From Clostridiaceae bacterium (GTDB lineage: Bacteria; Bacillota; Clostridia; Oscillospirales; Acutalibacteraceae), in NCBI GenBank assembly GCA_016282855.1, contig JAEELT010000134.1, forward strand, positions 1 to 40,926: DNA of 40,926 bases, given 5' to 3'. Shown piece by piece: positions 18,332-27,281 of this stretch. The notes beneath the pieces were generated by a model that was not told the DNA's origin, did no database searches, and saw only the letters and a list, made by a program, of their open reading frames with translations. The stretch's first letter is position 1. Each line of letters starts with the position of its first letter. Made by a program: the position numbers and the translations under genes.

Positions 18332-18678
18332 TGGTGGAGATGGCGGTAATCGAAACCGCGTCCGAAAGACCTTTGCAGGGATTTTCTACGAGTGTATTTT
18401 ACCGTTTGACATTCCCTCTGCCGCACGCCGGTAAACGGGCTTACGGTTTCAGTAGACGAATTGTGCGTGACGGGCTATTCGCCGTTACCCGTGCACGTTC
18501 ACTGCTGATCGACGCCTCTTGCAAAGCCGCAGTACTCTTTGCAGAGACGGCTGCTTAATTAAGCAGCGAGAGAAACTGTAGTTTCGTCGTTTAAATTTAA
18601 GTTGCGGATTTTATAGCAGCCCCGCCCTGCTACTCGCTTATCCGGGCTCGGATCCCCCGTCGAAATCCTTTCATCCCC
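18332..18678 (-). ncRNA. ssrA: transfer-messenger RNA (tmRNA)
   Basis: Reverse strand begins GGGGATGAAAGGATTTCGACGGGGG and ends GGTTTCGATTACCGCCATCTCCACCA. Tag frame at 18559-18591 encodes NDETTVSLAA-stop. Adjacent to smpB. Confidence 0.96.
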
Positions 18679-18683
18679 ATATT

Positions 18684-19142
18684 TCATTTGAGCAGAGAAC
18701 GCTGAATGTTTCTCTGCGCGTCTTTCTGTGCAGCCGCTTCGCGCTTGTCATAGAGTTTTTTGCCTTTGCAGAGACCTATCTCAACCTTGGCGCGTCCGTT
18801 TTTAAAGTAAACGCTCAGCGGAATAAGGGTCAGGCCCTGCTGCTTCACCTGTGAGTAGAGATTTTTTATTTCACGCTTATGCATAAGCAGGCGTTTAACT
18901 CTCAGAGGGTCGCGGTTAAAAATATTACCCTGTTCATAGGGGCTGATATGCATACCGTTGATAAATATCTCGCCGCCTTTAATTGAGCACCAGGCATCCT
19001 TGAGATTGAGTCTGCCCTGCCTTATTGATTTGACTTCCGTTCCGAAAAGCTCAATGCCGGCCTCATATTTTTCAAGCACGAAGTACTCGTGGTAAGCTTT
19101 TTTGTTTTGCGCCACGGGCTTTATACCTTCGTTTTTTGCCAT
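18684..19142 (-). CDS. smpB: SsrA-binding protein SmpB
   Basis: [56 protein letters not shown]. Confidence 0.97.
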   Translation of the reverse strand: MAKNEGIKPVAQNKKAYHEYFVLEKYEAGIELFGTEVKSIRQGRLNLKDAWCSIKGGEIFINGMHISPYEQGNIFNRDPLRVKRLLMHKREIKNLYSQVKQQGLTLIPLSVYFKNGRAKVEIGLCKGKKLYDKREAAAQKDAQRNIQRSLLK

Positions 19143-19207
19143 TTGCTGTCCTTTCAGTCAAAAATATGTGTATATATTTAAAAAAATTGTTGCATAAATA
19201 AAGTAAA

Positions 19208-19633
19208 TTATTTATTGTTTTGTCTTTTCTTTGCGTAAAAATCTCTTTTTGAGAGTTTCTCCCGGGCGATTCTTTTTTCGTTTGCCTCCCGTTTTGCTCT
19301 GACCTTGGAAAGAGGTTTGCCTTTTTTTGCCTGTTTGGCAGTCTTTTTCTTTTTGCCTTCGGCAAGAGACTCAATCTTTTTGTAGAGAACAATAACTCCG
19401 CCGATAATCTGTATTACCTCGCAGCCGGTCGCTGCGGCAAGCTTGTCTGCTGTTTCTCTCGGGGTTTCGGGGGATGATTCAAGCAAAACCTTTACCTTAA
19501 TGAGCTCTTTGGTGTTGAATGCGTCAAGAGTCTGCTTTACCACTCCGTCGGATATTCCGCCCTTGCCTATCTGAAACTCCGGCTCAAGGCTGTTTGCCTG
19601 CGCTCTGAACTGAGCTCTTTCTTTACCTGTCAT
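19208..19633 (-). CDS. yhbY: YhbY family (CRM domain) RNA-binding protein with basic C-terminal tail
   Basis: RAQANSLEPEFQIGKGGISDGVVKQTLDAF...ELIKVKVL, QIIGGVIVLYKK. Confidence 0.9.
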   Translation of the reverse strand: MTGKERAQFRAQANSLEPEFQIGKGGISDGVVKQTLDAFNTKELIKVKVLLESSPETPRETADKLAAATGCEVIQIIGGVIVLYKKIESLAEGKKKKTAKQAKKGKPLSKVRAKREANEKRIAREKLSKRDFYAKKRQNNK

Positions 19634-20229
19634 TTTTTGTCTCCGATCTTTGATGCAAGCGCGTTTAACGCCTTGCCTCTGTGGCTGATTGCGTCTTTTT
19701 GCCCGCTTGTCAGCTGAGCCATAGAGATTTTATATCCGTATTCCTCGGGAAGGAAAACGGGATCATAGCCGAATCCTGAGCTGCCTTTGGGCTCAAAAGC
19801 TATTCTGCCTTTACATTCGCCGCGTGAATAAACCGTTTTACCGTCCGGGTAGCAGCAGCATATTACGCTCACAAAAGCGGCAGTTCTTTTTTCCTCAGGC
19901 ACATCTTTAAGATTATTCAAAAGAAGGGCGTTGTTCATTTCGTCGTTTCCGTGTTCGCCGGCATATCTTGCCGAATAAACTCCCGGCGCGCCGCCGAGAT
20001 AATCAACCGTAAGCCCGGAATCGTCCGCAATGCAGGGCAGCCCGCTCTCTCTGCAGCCGCTCTCGGCTTTTAGAAAAGCGTTTTCCTCAAAAGTGGTGCC
20101 TGTTTCTTCAACATCTGTGAGTTCAATTCCCAGATCACTGTCTGTGAATATGTTAATACCCAGCGGGGAGAGAATCCGGACAAGTTCATTTTTCTTTTTT
20201 TGATTATGGGTTGCGATTATGTAATCCAT
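19630..20229 (-). CDS. rdgB: XTP/dITP diphosphatase (RdgB/HAM1 family)
   Basis: MDYIIATHNQKKKNEL, PCIADDSGLTVDYLGGAPGVYSARYAG, GFGYDPVF. Internal ATG at 20229 is preferred over the track start. Confidence 0.95.
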   Translation of the reverse strand: MDYIIATHNQKKKNELVRILSPLGINIFTDSDLGIELTDVEETGTTFEENAFLKAESGCRESGLPCIADDSGLTVDYLGGAPGVYSARYAGEHGNDEMNNALLLNNLKDVPEEKRTAAFVSVICCCYPDGKTVYSRGECKGRIAFEPKGSSGFGYDPVFLPEEYGYKISMAQLTSGQKDAISHRGKALNALASKIGDKK

Positions 20230-20233
20230 AATG

Positions 20234-21157
20234 TTACTCGTCTTCCTCTTTTTCTTCAAAAAGGCTTTCGGCAAAATCCTGAGGAATAAACGGTCTCAGG
20301 TCATCAATACCTTCACCTACGCCTATAAATTTGACGGGAACTTTAAGATCGTTCTTGATTGCGAGCACAACTCCGCCTTTGGCCGTGCCGTCAAGCTTGG
20401 TAAGAATAATGCCGGTTATTTCGGCGCAGTCCAGGAATTCCTTTGCCTGATTAACCGCGTTCTGACCTGTGGTTGCGTCAAGGACAAGGAGTATTTCTCT
20501 GTCCGCGTAGGGGAGAAGTTTATCCATAACCCTGTAGATTTTGTTGAGTTCATCCATAAGGTTCTTTTTGTTATGAAGCCTTCCTGCTGTGTCGCAGATG
20601 ATTATATCGGCGTTTCTTGCCTTGCCTGCTTCTATGGTGTCAAATACAACAGCGGCAGGGTCGGCGCCTTCCCTGTGCTTGACTATGTCAACTCCGGCCC
20701 TGTCTGCCCAGATTTCAAGCTGGTCTATAGCGGCGGCTCTGAAGGTATCGGCAGCCCCGAGGATTACTTTTTTACCTTCGGCTTTGAACATTGCAGCCAT
20801 CTTACCTATGGAAGTGGTTTTGCCTACGCCGTTTACGCCGATAACAAGAATGACAGAGGGGACGGTTATCATATCGACCTCTTCGCCGCCGGAGAGGATA
20901 TCGGAAACGATGTTTTTAATTTCCTGTTTTACGTCTTTTGCCTTGTGAAGATTCTTTTTGAAAACTTCATCTCTGAGACGCGATACAATTTCTTCAGATG
21001 TAGTTACGCCGACATCAGCCATAATGAGAATTTCTTCAAGATCCTCATAAAATTCGTCGTCGATTTCGTTCTTGCCGTAAAGAGCCGAGTTTATGGCGCC
21101 GGACATACTGTCTCTCGTTTTTTTCAGCCCTTTATTGAGTTTATTGAAGAAACCCAT
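20234..21157 (-). CDS. ftsY: signal recognition particle receptor FtsY
   Basis: GVNGVGKTTSIGKMA, AADTFRAAAIDQLEIWADR, DTAGRLHNKKNLMDEL, TKLDGTAKGG. Confidence 0.97.
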   Translation of the reverse strand: MGFFNKLNKGLKKTRDSMSGAINSALYGKNEIDDEFYEDLEEILIMADVGVTTSEEIVSRLRDEVFKKNLHKAKDVKQEIKNIVSDILSGGEEVDMITVPSVILVIGVNGVGKTTSIGKMAAMFKAEGKKVILGAADTFRAAAIDQLEIWADRAGVDIVKHREGADPAAVVFDTIEAGKARNADIIICDTAGRLHNKKNLMDELNKIYRVMDKLLPYADREILLVLDATTGQNAVNQAKEFLDCAEITGIILTKLDGTAKGGVVLAIKNDLKVPVKFIGVGEGIDDLRPFIPQDFAESLFEEKEEDE

Positions 21158-21160
21158 TTA

Positions 21161-22471
21161 TTATTGCTCCTTGGAATTCTTTATAATATTGTCGAGGGTT
21201 CTCTTAAGCGAAGAGTCTGATTCGAGCATCTTTGCAGTCTGTTTTACCGCATAGTGAATAGCGGTTCTGTCTCTTCCGCCGAAGTACTCGCTGATTTCCT
21301 GCTGAGTGAGATCTGTGCATTCCTTGACCGCGTATATGGCAATCTGCCTTGCGTTGGCGGTCTTGGCATCTTTTTTCTTGGAAATGATATCGTCTTTGGA
21401 TACTCCGAATGTTCTTGCGCTTTCGGATATAAGTTTGTTGACAAGCTCAGAAACGGGGAGGCCTTCACTTGCGATATCTCTTATCGCGCTCTGAGCAACG
21501 GATATTGTTACGGGACCGCCTTCAAGATTTACAAGAGCGTAAATCTTCTTTACAACGCCTTCAAGCTGCCTGATATTGGTTTTGACCTTTTCGGCAATAA
21601 AGTCTGTTACTTCGTTGGGAATATCAAGGCCGAGATGATTTGCCTTTCTTTGAACTATGGCAACTCTTGTCTCAAAATCGGGCGGCTGGATATCGGCTAT
21701 AAGTCCCCACTCAAATCTTGTCCTTAGTCTTTCGTCAAGAACGGCTATATCCTTCGGAGTGGAATCGGATACGAGAACTATCTGTTTGTGGTCTTCCCAA
21801 AGTGCGTTGAATGTGTGGAAAAACTCCTCCTGTGTCGAGGGCTTGCCGGCAATAAACTGTATATCGTCAACAAGCAGCACGTCACAGTTTCTGAACTTGT
21901 CGTGAATGGAGTTCATATCCTGCTTTCTTATGCCTTCAACGATGAGATTGACAAATTCTTCTCCTCTTGTAAAAACAATTTTTGCATCCGGATTTCTCTC
22001 GAGAATTTCATTTCTGATGGCGCATAGGAGGTGGGTTTTGCCCAGGCCCGATGAGCCGTGGATGAAAAGGGGATTATACTCATCAACCGGTTTTTCGGCA
22101 ACGGCCTTTGCCGCGGCGTAGGCAAATCTGTTTGAAGAGCCCACAACGAAAGTATCAAATGTGTTGCGCTCTCCGTCGGAGTCAAGCAAATCCGAGCCTG
22201 CGGAGGTGTCTATATTTGAAATAACCTTGTCAGGGTCTATTATTTCAATCTCGGGTACAAAGCCGAGCACGGATTTGAAGGCCTCGGCAAGATCGGCGCC
22301 GAACTGTTTTTCGATAGTTGTCTTTTTGAATTCGCTGACGGCAAGCTCAACTTTGAGCCCGTCAAAGCTTACAATCTCTATAGGTGCAAACCAGACATTG
22401 TAAATTACATCATTGAGTGAACGCCTGAGCTCATCACACACCAGGCTCCACATCTCATTTAACGATTCCAT
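21161..22471 (-). CDS. dnaA: chromosomal replication initiator DnaA
   Basis: NPLFIHGSSGLGKTHLLCAI (Walker A), LLVDDIQF, C-terminal GGRDRTAIHYAVK DNA-binding signature. Confidence 0.98.
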   Translation of the reverse strand: MESLNEMWSLVCDELRRSLNDVIYNVWFAPIEIVSFDGLKVELAVSEFKKTTIEKQFGADLAEAFKSVLGFVPEIEIIDPDKVISNIDTSAGSDLLDSDGERNTFDTFVVGSSNRFAYAAAKAVAEKPVDEYNPLFIHGSSGLGKTHLLCAIRNEILERNPDAKIVFTRGEEFVNLIVEGIRKQDMNSIHDKFRNCDVLLVDDIQFIAGKPSTQEEFFHTFNALWEDHKQIVLVSDSTPKDIAVLDERLRTRFEWGLIADIQPPDFETRVAIVQRKANHLGLDIPNEVTDFIAEKVKTNIRQLEGVVKKIYALVNLEGGPVTISVAQSAIRDIASEGLPVSELVNKLISESARTFGVSKDDIISKKKDAKTANARQIAIYAVKECTDLTQQEISEYFGGRDRTAIHYAVKQTAKMLESDSSLKRTLDNIIKNSKEQ

Positions 22472-22533
22472 AGGTTTTCTCTCCCGAATAATTTTAACAA
22501 TAGTATTTCACTATATATTTTTAACGATTATAT

Positions 22534-22562
22534 AATATAACACAGTTTTTCAAACTTTTCAA
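22534..22562 (-). promoter_or_regulatory. sigma-A-type promoter for the dnaA operon
   Basis: Reverse strand TTGAAA - 17 bp - TATATT. Confidence 0.55.
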
Positions 22563-22652
22563 CAGAAAATTTCACTTTTTTGGAAAGGGGGAAAAATCGG
22601 ATGAAAAATTAATGTGATTCACGCGATTTAACCATATTCACGAAAAAAACCA

Positions 22653-22682
22653 TTGACTTTTATACATATTGTGTAATATAAT
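22653..22682 (+). promoter_or_regulatory. sigma-A-type promoter for the rpmH operon
   Basis: TTGACT (22653-22658), 18 bp, TATAAT (22677-22682). Confidence 0.75.
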
Positions 22683-22690
22683 ATCAAAAC

Positions 22691-22756
22691 TGAGGGTCGA
22701 TTGCTTATTTGCCCTCGAACTGAGTCAATATGACCGCTCCGGCTTATTCGGGCGGT
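22691..22756 (+). promoter_or_regulatory. rpmH 5' leader with two consecutive hairpins
   Basis: GAGGG...CCCTC (22692-22716) and ACCGCTCCGG...CGGGCGGT (22733-22756), both with GCTTATT in the loop region. Confidence 0.5.
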
Positions 22757-22785
22757 TTACACTAATTTGAATGGAGGTTATATCT

Positions 22786-22920
22786 GTGAAAAGAACTTAT
22801 CAGCCCAAGAAGCGTCATCGCAAGATGGAGCACGGATTCCGCAAGAGAATGTCCGACAGAAACGGCCGTAAGGTACTTGCCCGCCGCAGGGCCAAGGGCA
22901 GAAAACAGCTTACCTATTGA
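22786..22920 (+). CDS. rpmH: 50S ribosomal protein L34 (bL34)
   Basis: GTG start; [44 protein letters not shown]-stop; GGAGG upstream. Absent from the supplied ORF track. Confidence 0.97.
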   Translation: MKRTYQPKKRHRKMEHGFRKRMSDRNGRKVLARRRAKGRKQLTY

Positions 22921-22930
22921 TTGAACTTTT

Positions 22931-23284
22931 ATGTCTGATGTTCAAACTTTAAAGCAAAACACCGAGTTTCACAGAGCATACGGCAGGGGCAAAAGCGTCA
23001 GCTCGCCCGTGCTTGTTACTTATGCTGTAAAGAGCCGTTTCCCTTATTGCCGTATAGGTATCACCACATCCAAAAAGATAGGAAATGCCGTTGAAAGAAA
23101 CAGATGTCGCAGAATAATCAAAGCGGCCTATGTTTCTTTATCGGGCAGATGCAGCGGCGGCTGGGATATTGTTTTTGTTGCAAGGTTCAGGACTAAAGGC
23201 ATAAAAATGCAGGCGCTTGCCCGCACAATGGAAAACCAGCTCACCGCGCTGGGAATTATTGAAGACACATCGGGAAAAGACTGA
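22931..23284 (+). CDS. rnpA: ribonuclease P protein component
   Basis: [27 protein letters not shown] signature; located directly after rpmH. Confidence 0.96.
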   Translation: MSDVQTLKQNTEFHRAYGRGKSVSSPVLVTYAVKSRFPYCRIGITTSKKIGNAVERNRCRRIIKAAYVSLSGRCSGGWDIVFVARFRTKGIKMQALARTMENQLTALGIIEDTSGKD

Positions 23285-23285
23285 T

Positions 23286-23528
23286 ATGAAACATATTCTG
23301 ATTGCGCTTATTCGTTTTTACCGGAAGCATATTTCACCTCACCTTCCTCCTATGTGCAGGTATTATCCGACCTGCTCACAGTATGCTCTGGAAGCAATCA
23401 GTGTTCACGGAGCACTTAAGGGCTCCGCGCTTGCCTTTCTCAGACTGATGAGATGCAATGTCTTTTTCCCGGGCGGATATGACCCGGTTCCGCCAAAAAA
23501 ACACAGACATCCGGAGGATAAGAAATGA
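23286..23528 (+). CDS. yidD: membrane protein insertion efficiency factor YidD
   Basis: [40 protein letters not shown] 23286; the track ORF extends too far upstream. Confidence 0.95.
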   Translation: MKHILIALIRFYRKHISPHLPPMCRYYPTCSQYALEAISVHGALKGSALAFLRLMRCNVFFPGGYDPVPPKKHRHPEDKK

Positions 23529-24502
23529 CCGGACTATATCATGTTTTAGGTGTTCCTTTCGGCTATATTCTCTATTTTCTCTATCATACGATAGCTTTTG
23601 AGAATTACGGTATTGCGATAATAATGCTTACTTTTATCGCAAGACTCTTCATGCTTCCTACTACCATTCATCAGCAGAAAGGTATGGCTAAAACTCAGCG
23701 GATTCAGTCTAAAGTCCGCAAAATACAGGAAAAATATGCCGGCGACCAGAGAAAGATTCAGGAAGAGACACAGGCTCTTTATTCCAGAGAGGGTTATAAC
23801 CCCATGAATGCCGGCTGCGCACCGATGGCAGTTCAGTTTTTACTTCTTTTCGGACTCATTGGAGCAATTTACTATCCTCTGAGCAATTTCCTGCACATTG
23901 ACGAAGCTCAGATTTCCATCCTTACAGAAGGACTTAAAACTCTTGATATCGGCGCACTGACCAAAAGCCCCCATCTGAACGAACTCTTTGTAATTGAAAA
24001 CATCAAAGAGCTTGCTTTCCTTAAAGAGCAGGGCCTTTCCGAAGGTGTGTACAATACGATTCTTGAAATCAAAAACGGCGGTCACTTTGATTTCCTCGGC
24101 ATTTCGCTTGGCGATATACCGATGAATTATACCGGCGGGTTCCATAAAATATGGCTTATTCCCGTCCTTTCCACCGTTACGACCCTTGCAACCAGTTTTT
24201 ACTCTTTCTTCAGACAGAAGCAGACCAACAACAATCCTGCTGCCGGTAAATCCATGGGATGTATGACCATAGGTATGGCGGCAATGTCCTTATATTTTGT
24301 TGTACGCTTCCCGGCCGGTATCGGTCTTTACTGGATTGCTTCAGGTCTTTTCGGATTTATTTCCACCGTCGTTATCGGAAAAATCTATTCTCCCAATAAA
24401 GTCCTTTCAAAACTTATGGTTGAGGAAACGGTTGAGCGCCGCTCAAGAGAAAACAGCTTGAAGCTTGTTGCGGCGGAGAAAGAAAAAGAAGACAATACGT
24501 AA
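23525..24502 (+). CDS. yidC: membrane protein insertase YidC/OxaI/SpoIIIJ
   Basis: YidC-type TM topology, [48 protein letters not shown]; rpmH-rnpA-yidD-yidC-jag synteny. Confidence 0.94.
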   Translation: MTGLYHVLGVPFGYILYFLYHTIAFENYGIAIIMLTFIARLFMLPTTIHQQKGMAKTQRIQSKVRKIQEKYAGDQRKIQEETQALYSREGYNPMNAGCAPMAVQFLLLFGLIGAIYYPLSNFLHIDEAQISILTEGLKTLDIGALTKSPHLNELFVIENIKELAFLKEQGLSEGVYNTILEIKNGGHFDFLGISLGDIPMNYTGGFHKIWLIPVLSTVTTLATSFYSFFRQKQTNNNPAAGKSMGCMTIGMAAMSLYFVVRFPAGIGLYWIASGLFGFISTVVIGKIYSPNKVLSKLMVEETVERRSRENSLKLVAAEKEKEDNT

Positions 24503-24519
24503 TTCAGGTGGTGTTATCC

Positions 24520-25353
24520 TTGAAAAAAATAGAAGTAATAGCTTCCGGCTCCACTATTGAGGAGGCAAGAGCGTCTGCTGTTGAGCAGCTTAATGCTCCT
24601 GAAGAAGCCGAAGTCAAAATTGAAATAATATCCGAGGGTAAGGGCAAAATCCTCGGCTTATTCGGCGGCAGCCCCGCTGAAGTGAAGGCTTATTACGAAG
24701 TTGAATCCGACGATTTTGAAAAAGTGAAAGCATACATTGATACCATTCTCAGAAGTCTCGGTATCAATGATTCCGAAATCAACATTTCCGTTGAGGGCGA
24801 AGATCTCAGAATCAATGTTTCCTGCCAGGAAGATTACGGCTCGGTAATCGGCAGAAGGGGTGAAACACTCGATGCTATTCAGTATCTTGTCCGCCTTGTT
24901 GTAAACCGCGAAAATGATTCATTCAAGCATATTTCAATAAATGTCGGTAACTATCGTGAAAAAAGAGAAGCAACTCTCAAGGCTCTTGCCAAAAAGAATG
25001 CTTCAAGAGTCAGAAAGTACGGCAGAAATGTTGTGCTTGAGCCGATGAATCCCTATGAGCGCAGAATTATCCATACAACAATTCAGGAAATCGAGGGCGT
25101 AACCTCACATTCTGTCGGCAGCGATGACGAGAGAAAGGTTGTCATTACCCTTGAGGACGGCGTCAAGCCTTTGCAGGGCGGCGGGAATTATAACAGAAAC
25201 CGCGGCGGAAACTACAACCGCGGCAGAGGCAGAAACGGCGGATATAACGGTCAGAAGAAAGCCCCCGAGGCTGACCCCAACAGAGCTCCCAAAAAGGACT
25301 TTGAGGGTTCGCTTTACGGCAAAATTGAAGTCTCCAACGATTCTGCTGAATAA
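24520..25353 (+). CDS. jag: Jag/KhpB RNA-binding protein (Jag-N, KH, R3H) with Gly/Arg/Asn-rich C-terminal tail
   Basis: Jag-N (ASGSTIEEARASAVEQL), KH (VIGRRGETLDAIQYLVRLVVNR), R3H (PMNPYERRIIHTTIQEIEGVTSHSVG). TTG 24520 start likely. Confidence 0.93.
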   Translation: MKKIEVIASGSTIEEARASAVEQLNAPEEAEVKIEIISEGKGKILGLFGGSPAEVKAYYEVESDDFEKVKAYIDTILRSLGINDSEINISVEGEDLRINVSCQEDYGSVIGRRGETLDAIQYLVRLVVNRENDSFKHISINVGNYREKREATLKALAKKNASRVRKYGRNVVLEPMNPYERRIIHTTIQEIEGVTSHSVGSDDERKVVITLEDGVKPLQGGGNYNRNRGGNYNRGRGRNGGYNGQKKAPEADPNRAPKKDFEGSLYGKIEVSNDSAE

Positions 25354-25383
25354 TCAACTGCAATCTTAAATATTGTTTTTTTA

Positions 25384-25424
25384 CTCCGGAAACGGTTGTC
25401 TTTTCCCGTTTCCGGAGGCTTTTT
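25384..25424 (+). terminator. Rho-independent terminator of the rpmH-jag operon
   Basis: CTCCGGAAACGG/CCGTTTCCGGAG 12-bp perfect stem followed by GCTTTTTA. Confidence 0.9.
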
Positions 25425-25481
25425 ATCTTACTGTCAATGATTACTCATTTGTTAATTTATGTTTAAAAATCATACACTCTA

Positions 25482-25510
25482 TTGTATTTTTTTATGAATT
25501 ACATTATAAT
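25482..25510 (+). promoter_or_regulatory. sigma-A-type promoter
   Basis: TTGTAT (25482-25487), 17 bp, TATAAT (25505-25510). Confidence 0.7.
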
Positions 25511-25541
25511 AACAGCAAGTAAGAAACCGGAGGATTTTATT

Positions 25542-26132
25542 ATGAAAAAAACAATTGCCGTTATTCTTGCCGTTGTGATTGCGCTCGCCGCCGGCGTCGG
25601 AATCGGCTACAAAGTGTTTGTGTTCAAAGCAGAAAAAGATAAGACCAAAAAGGTTTATGACGAAGAGATTCAGGTGACATTCTCCGACGTGACTATAGGA
25701 GAATCGATTTTCTACAGCATAGATAAGAATAAATCCAGATGGAGCGACAGCCTTGTCAATGTTTACGGCATGAGTGAAAAACAGAGAGACAGCCTTATCA
25801 ATACTCCCGAAAACTGGCTTGCTTTCAACCTGTTTGTTGATGTGCTTAATCCCAATGACAAGCAGATACTTGTGGGCAATATCGAAGTGCCCGATAACGG
25901 CAAAAACGGGCTTTTCTTCCAGTCTGTTCTTGACGGTCAGCATGTTTTGGAAAAGAACGTTTCCGCCCAGCTTCCCATTTATGTATTTCTAGATGACAAT
26001 AATCCCTCTCTTGATGAGGTCACGGATATGATCAAGGGTATGGATATTTATATAAAGTATGTTCCGATGCCCGATGATATCGAGGAAGAGATTCCCGAAG
26101 AATCATATCAAACTGCAAAGGTTGAGTTCTGA
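25542..26132 (+). CDS. exported/membrane-anchored protein of unknown function
   Basis: ATG 25542 after GGAGG; N-terminal signal/TM MKKTIAVILAVVIALAAGVGIGY. The track start overlaps the promoter. Confidence 0.75.
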   Translation: MKKTIAVILAVVIALAAGVGIGYKVFVFKAEKDKTKKVYDEEIQVTFSDVTIGESIFYSIDKNKSRWSDSLVNVYGMSEKQRDSLINTPENWLAFNLFVDVLNPNDKQILVGNIEVPDNGKNGLFFQSVLDGQHVLEKNVSAQLPIYVFLDDNNPSLDEVTDMIKGMDIYIKYVPMPDDIEEEIPEESYQTAKVEF

Positions 26133-26737
26133 TGTCTTTTTTCAGAAAATTCAAGTCTCCTTCGGGAGCTCCCGAATATATAATTGCAGGTCTTGGCAAT
26201 CCCGGAGCGAAATATGAGACTTCGCGGCACAACTCCGGCTTTATGTTTATAGACTTGTTTGCCGACAGGCACTCAATCAAAGTAAACAAGCTCAAGTTCA
26301 GGGCTCTGACCGCCGTTGCCGAGATAAACGGAGTAAAATGCCTTGTAATGAAGCCCCAGACCTTTATGAACAACAGCGGTGAAAGTATCAGTGAGGCGGC
26401 CTCGTTTTACAAGATTCCGCCCGAAAAAATAATCGTCATTTTTGATGATATTTCAATTCCCTGCGGAGCTCTGAGAATAAGGCGTAAAGGCACCGACGGA
26501 GGCCACAACGGTATAAAGAGCATAATTTACCATCTCAATTCCGATTGCTTCCCGAGAGTCAAGCTCGGCATAGGAGCAAAGCCGAGGCCTGATTATGATC
26601 TTGCGGATTGGGTTCTTTCTTCATTCAGCAAAGATGAGATGAAGATGATGAGAGATGCAGCCGATAAAGCGGTGGGCGCTGTCGAAATAATGCTTACGGG
26701 CGATATAGACTGCGCGATGAATAAATTTAACAGCTGA
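26132..26737 (+). CDS. pth: peptidyl-tRNA hydrolase
   Basis: IAGLGNPGAKYETSRHNSGFMFID, KPQTFMNNSGESI, GTDGGHNGIKSI. Confidence 0.97.
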   Translation: MSFFRKFKSPSGAPEYIIAGLGNPGAKYETSRHNSGFMFIDLFADRHSIKVNKLKFRALTAVAEINGVKCLVMKPQTFMNNSGESISEAASFYKIPPEKIIVIFDDISIPCGALRIRRKGTDGGHNGIKSIIYHLNSDCFPRVKLGIGAKPRPDYDLADWVLSSFSKDEMKMMRDAADKAVGAVEIMLTGDIDCAMNKFNS

Positions 26738-26756
26738 TTGACAGGACAGTGATTAT

Positions 26757-27260
26757 ATGCCCTCATTGAATATTGTGCTTGTTGAGCCGCAGATTCCTCA
26801 GAATACCGGCAATATAGCCCGTACCTGCGCCGCAACCGGCGCCCGCCTTCATCTCGTGGAGCCGATGGGCTTCAGGGTCGATGACGCAAAGCTTAAAAGA
26901 GCCGGCCTTGATTACTGGCATCTGCTCGACATTACATATTACGATAACCTTGATGATTTTTTCTCAAGAAACCGGGACGGCAGCTTTTACTTTTTCTCGA
27001 CAAAAGCTGAAAATATATATTCCGACATAGAATATCCCGACAACTGCTACCTTGTTTTCGGCAAGGAGACGGCAGGTCTTCCAGAAAGCCTGCTTTATGA
27101 AAACCATGACAGGTGTGTTCGTCTTCCGATGATAAACAATACCGACGCGCGCAGCCTCAATCTGTCAAACTCGGTAGCCGTGGGAACTTATGAAGTGCTC
27201 AGACAGTGGGGCTTTCCCGAACTTCTTACTAAGGGAAAGCTTACAAAATACAACTGGTAA
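26757..27260 (+). CDS. trmL: tRNA (cytidine(34)-2'-O)-methyltransferase (SPOUT)
   Basis: NIVLVEPQIPQNTGNIARTCAATGARLHLVEPMGF, LVFGKETAGLP, RSLNLSNSVAVGTYEVLRQ. Confidence 0.95.
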   Translation: MPSLNIVLVEPQIPQNTGNIARTCAATGARLHLVEPMGFRVDDAKLKRAGLDYWHLLDITYYDNLDDFFSRNRDGSFYFFSTKAENIYSDIEYPDNCYLVFGKETAGLPESLLYENHDRCVRLPMINNTDARSLNLSNSVAVGTYEVLRQWGFPELLTKGKLTKYNW

Positions 27261-27281
27261 AATTCCGGAAAGGATTTCAAA

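Noticed and set aside
18331-18558. 75-aa plus-strand ORF
   Set aside because: Falls entirely within the tmRNA gene on the opposite strand.
20520-20540. TTATCCATA near-DnaA-box (also at about 10879 and about 25067)
   Set aside because: Isolated one-mismatch sites inside or at the edge of coding sequence; expected by chance.
20231-21220. 329-aa plus-strand ORF antisense to ftsY
   Set aside because: ftsY on the minus strand is unambiguous. The antisense frame has no recognisable domain or promoter and reflects codon bias.
22472-22785. Classical oriC with DnaA-box cluster between dnaA and rpmH
   Set aside because: Region is AT-rich, but I found no TTATCCACA or near match on either strand. Calling it an origin would rest on synteny only.
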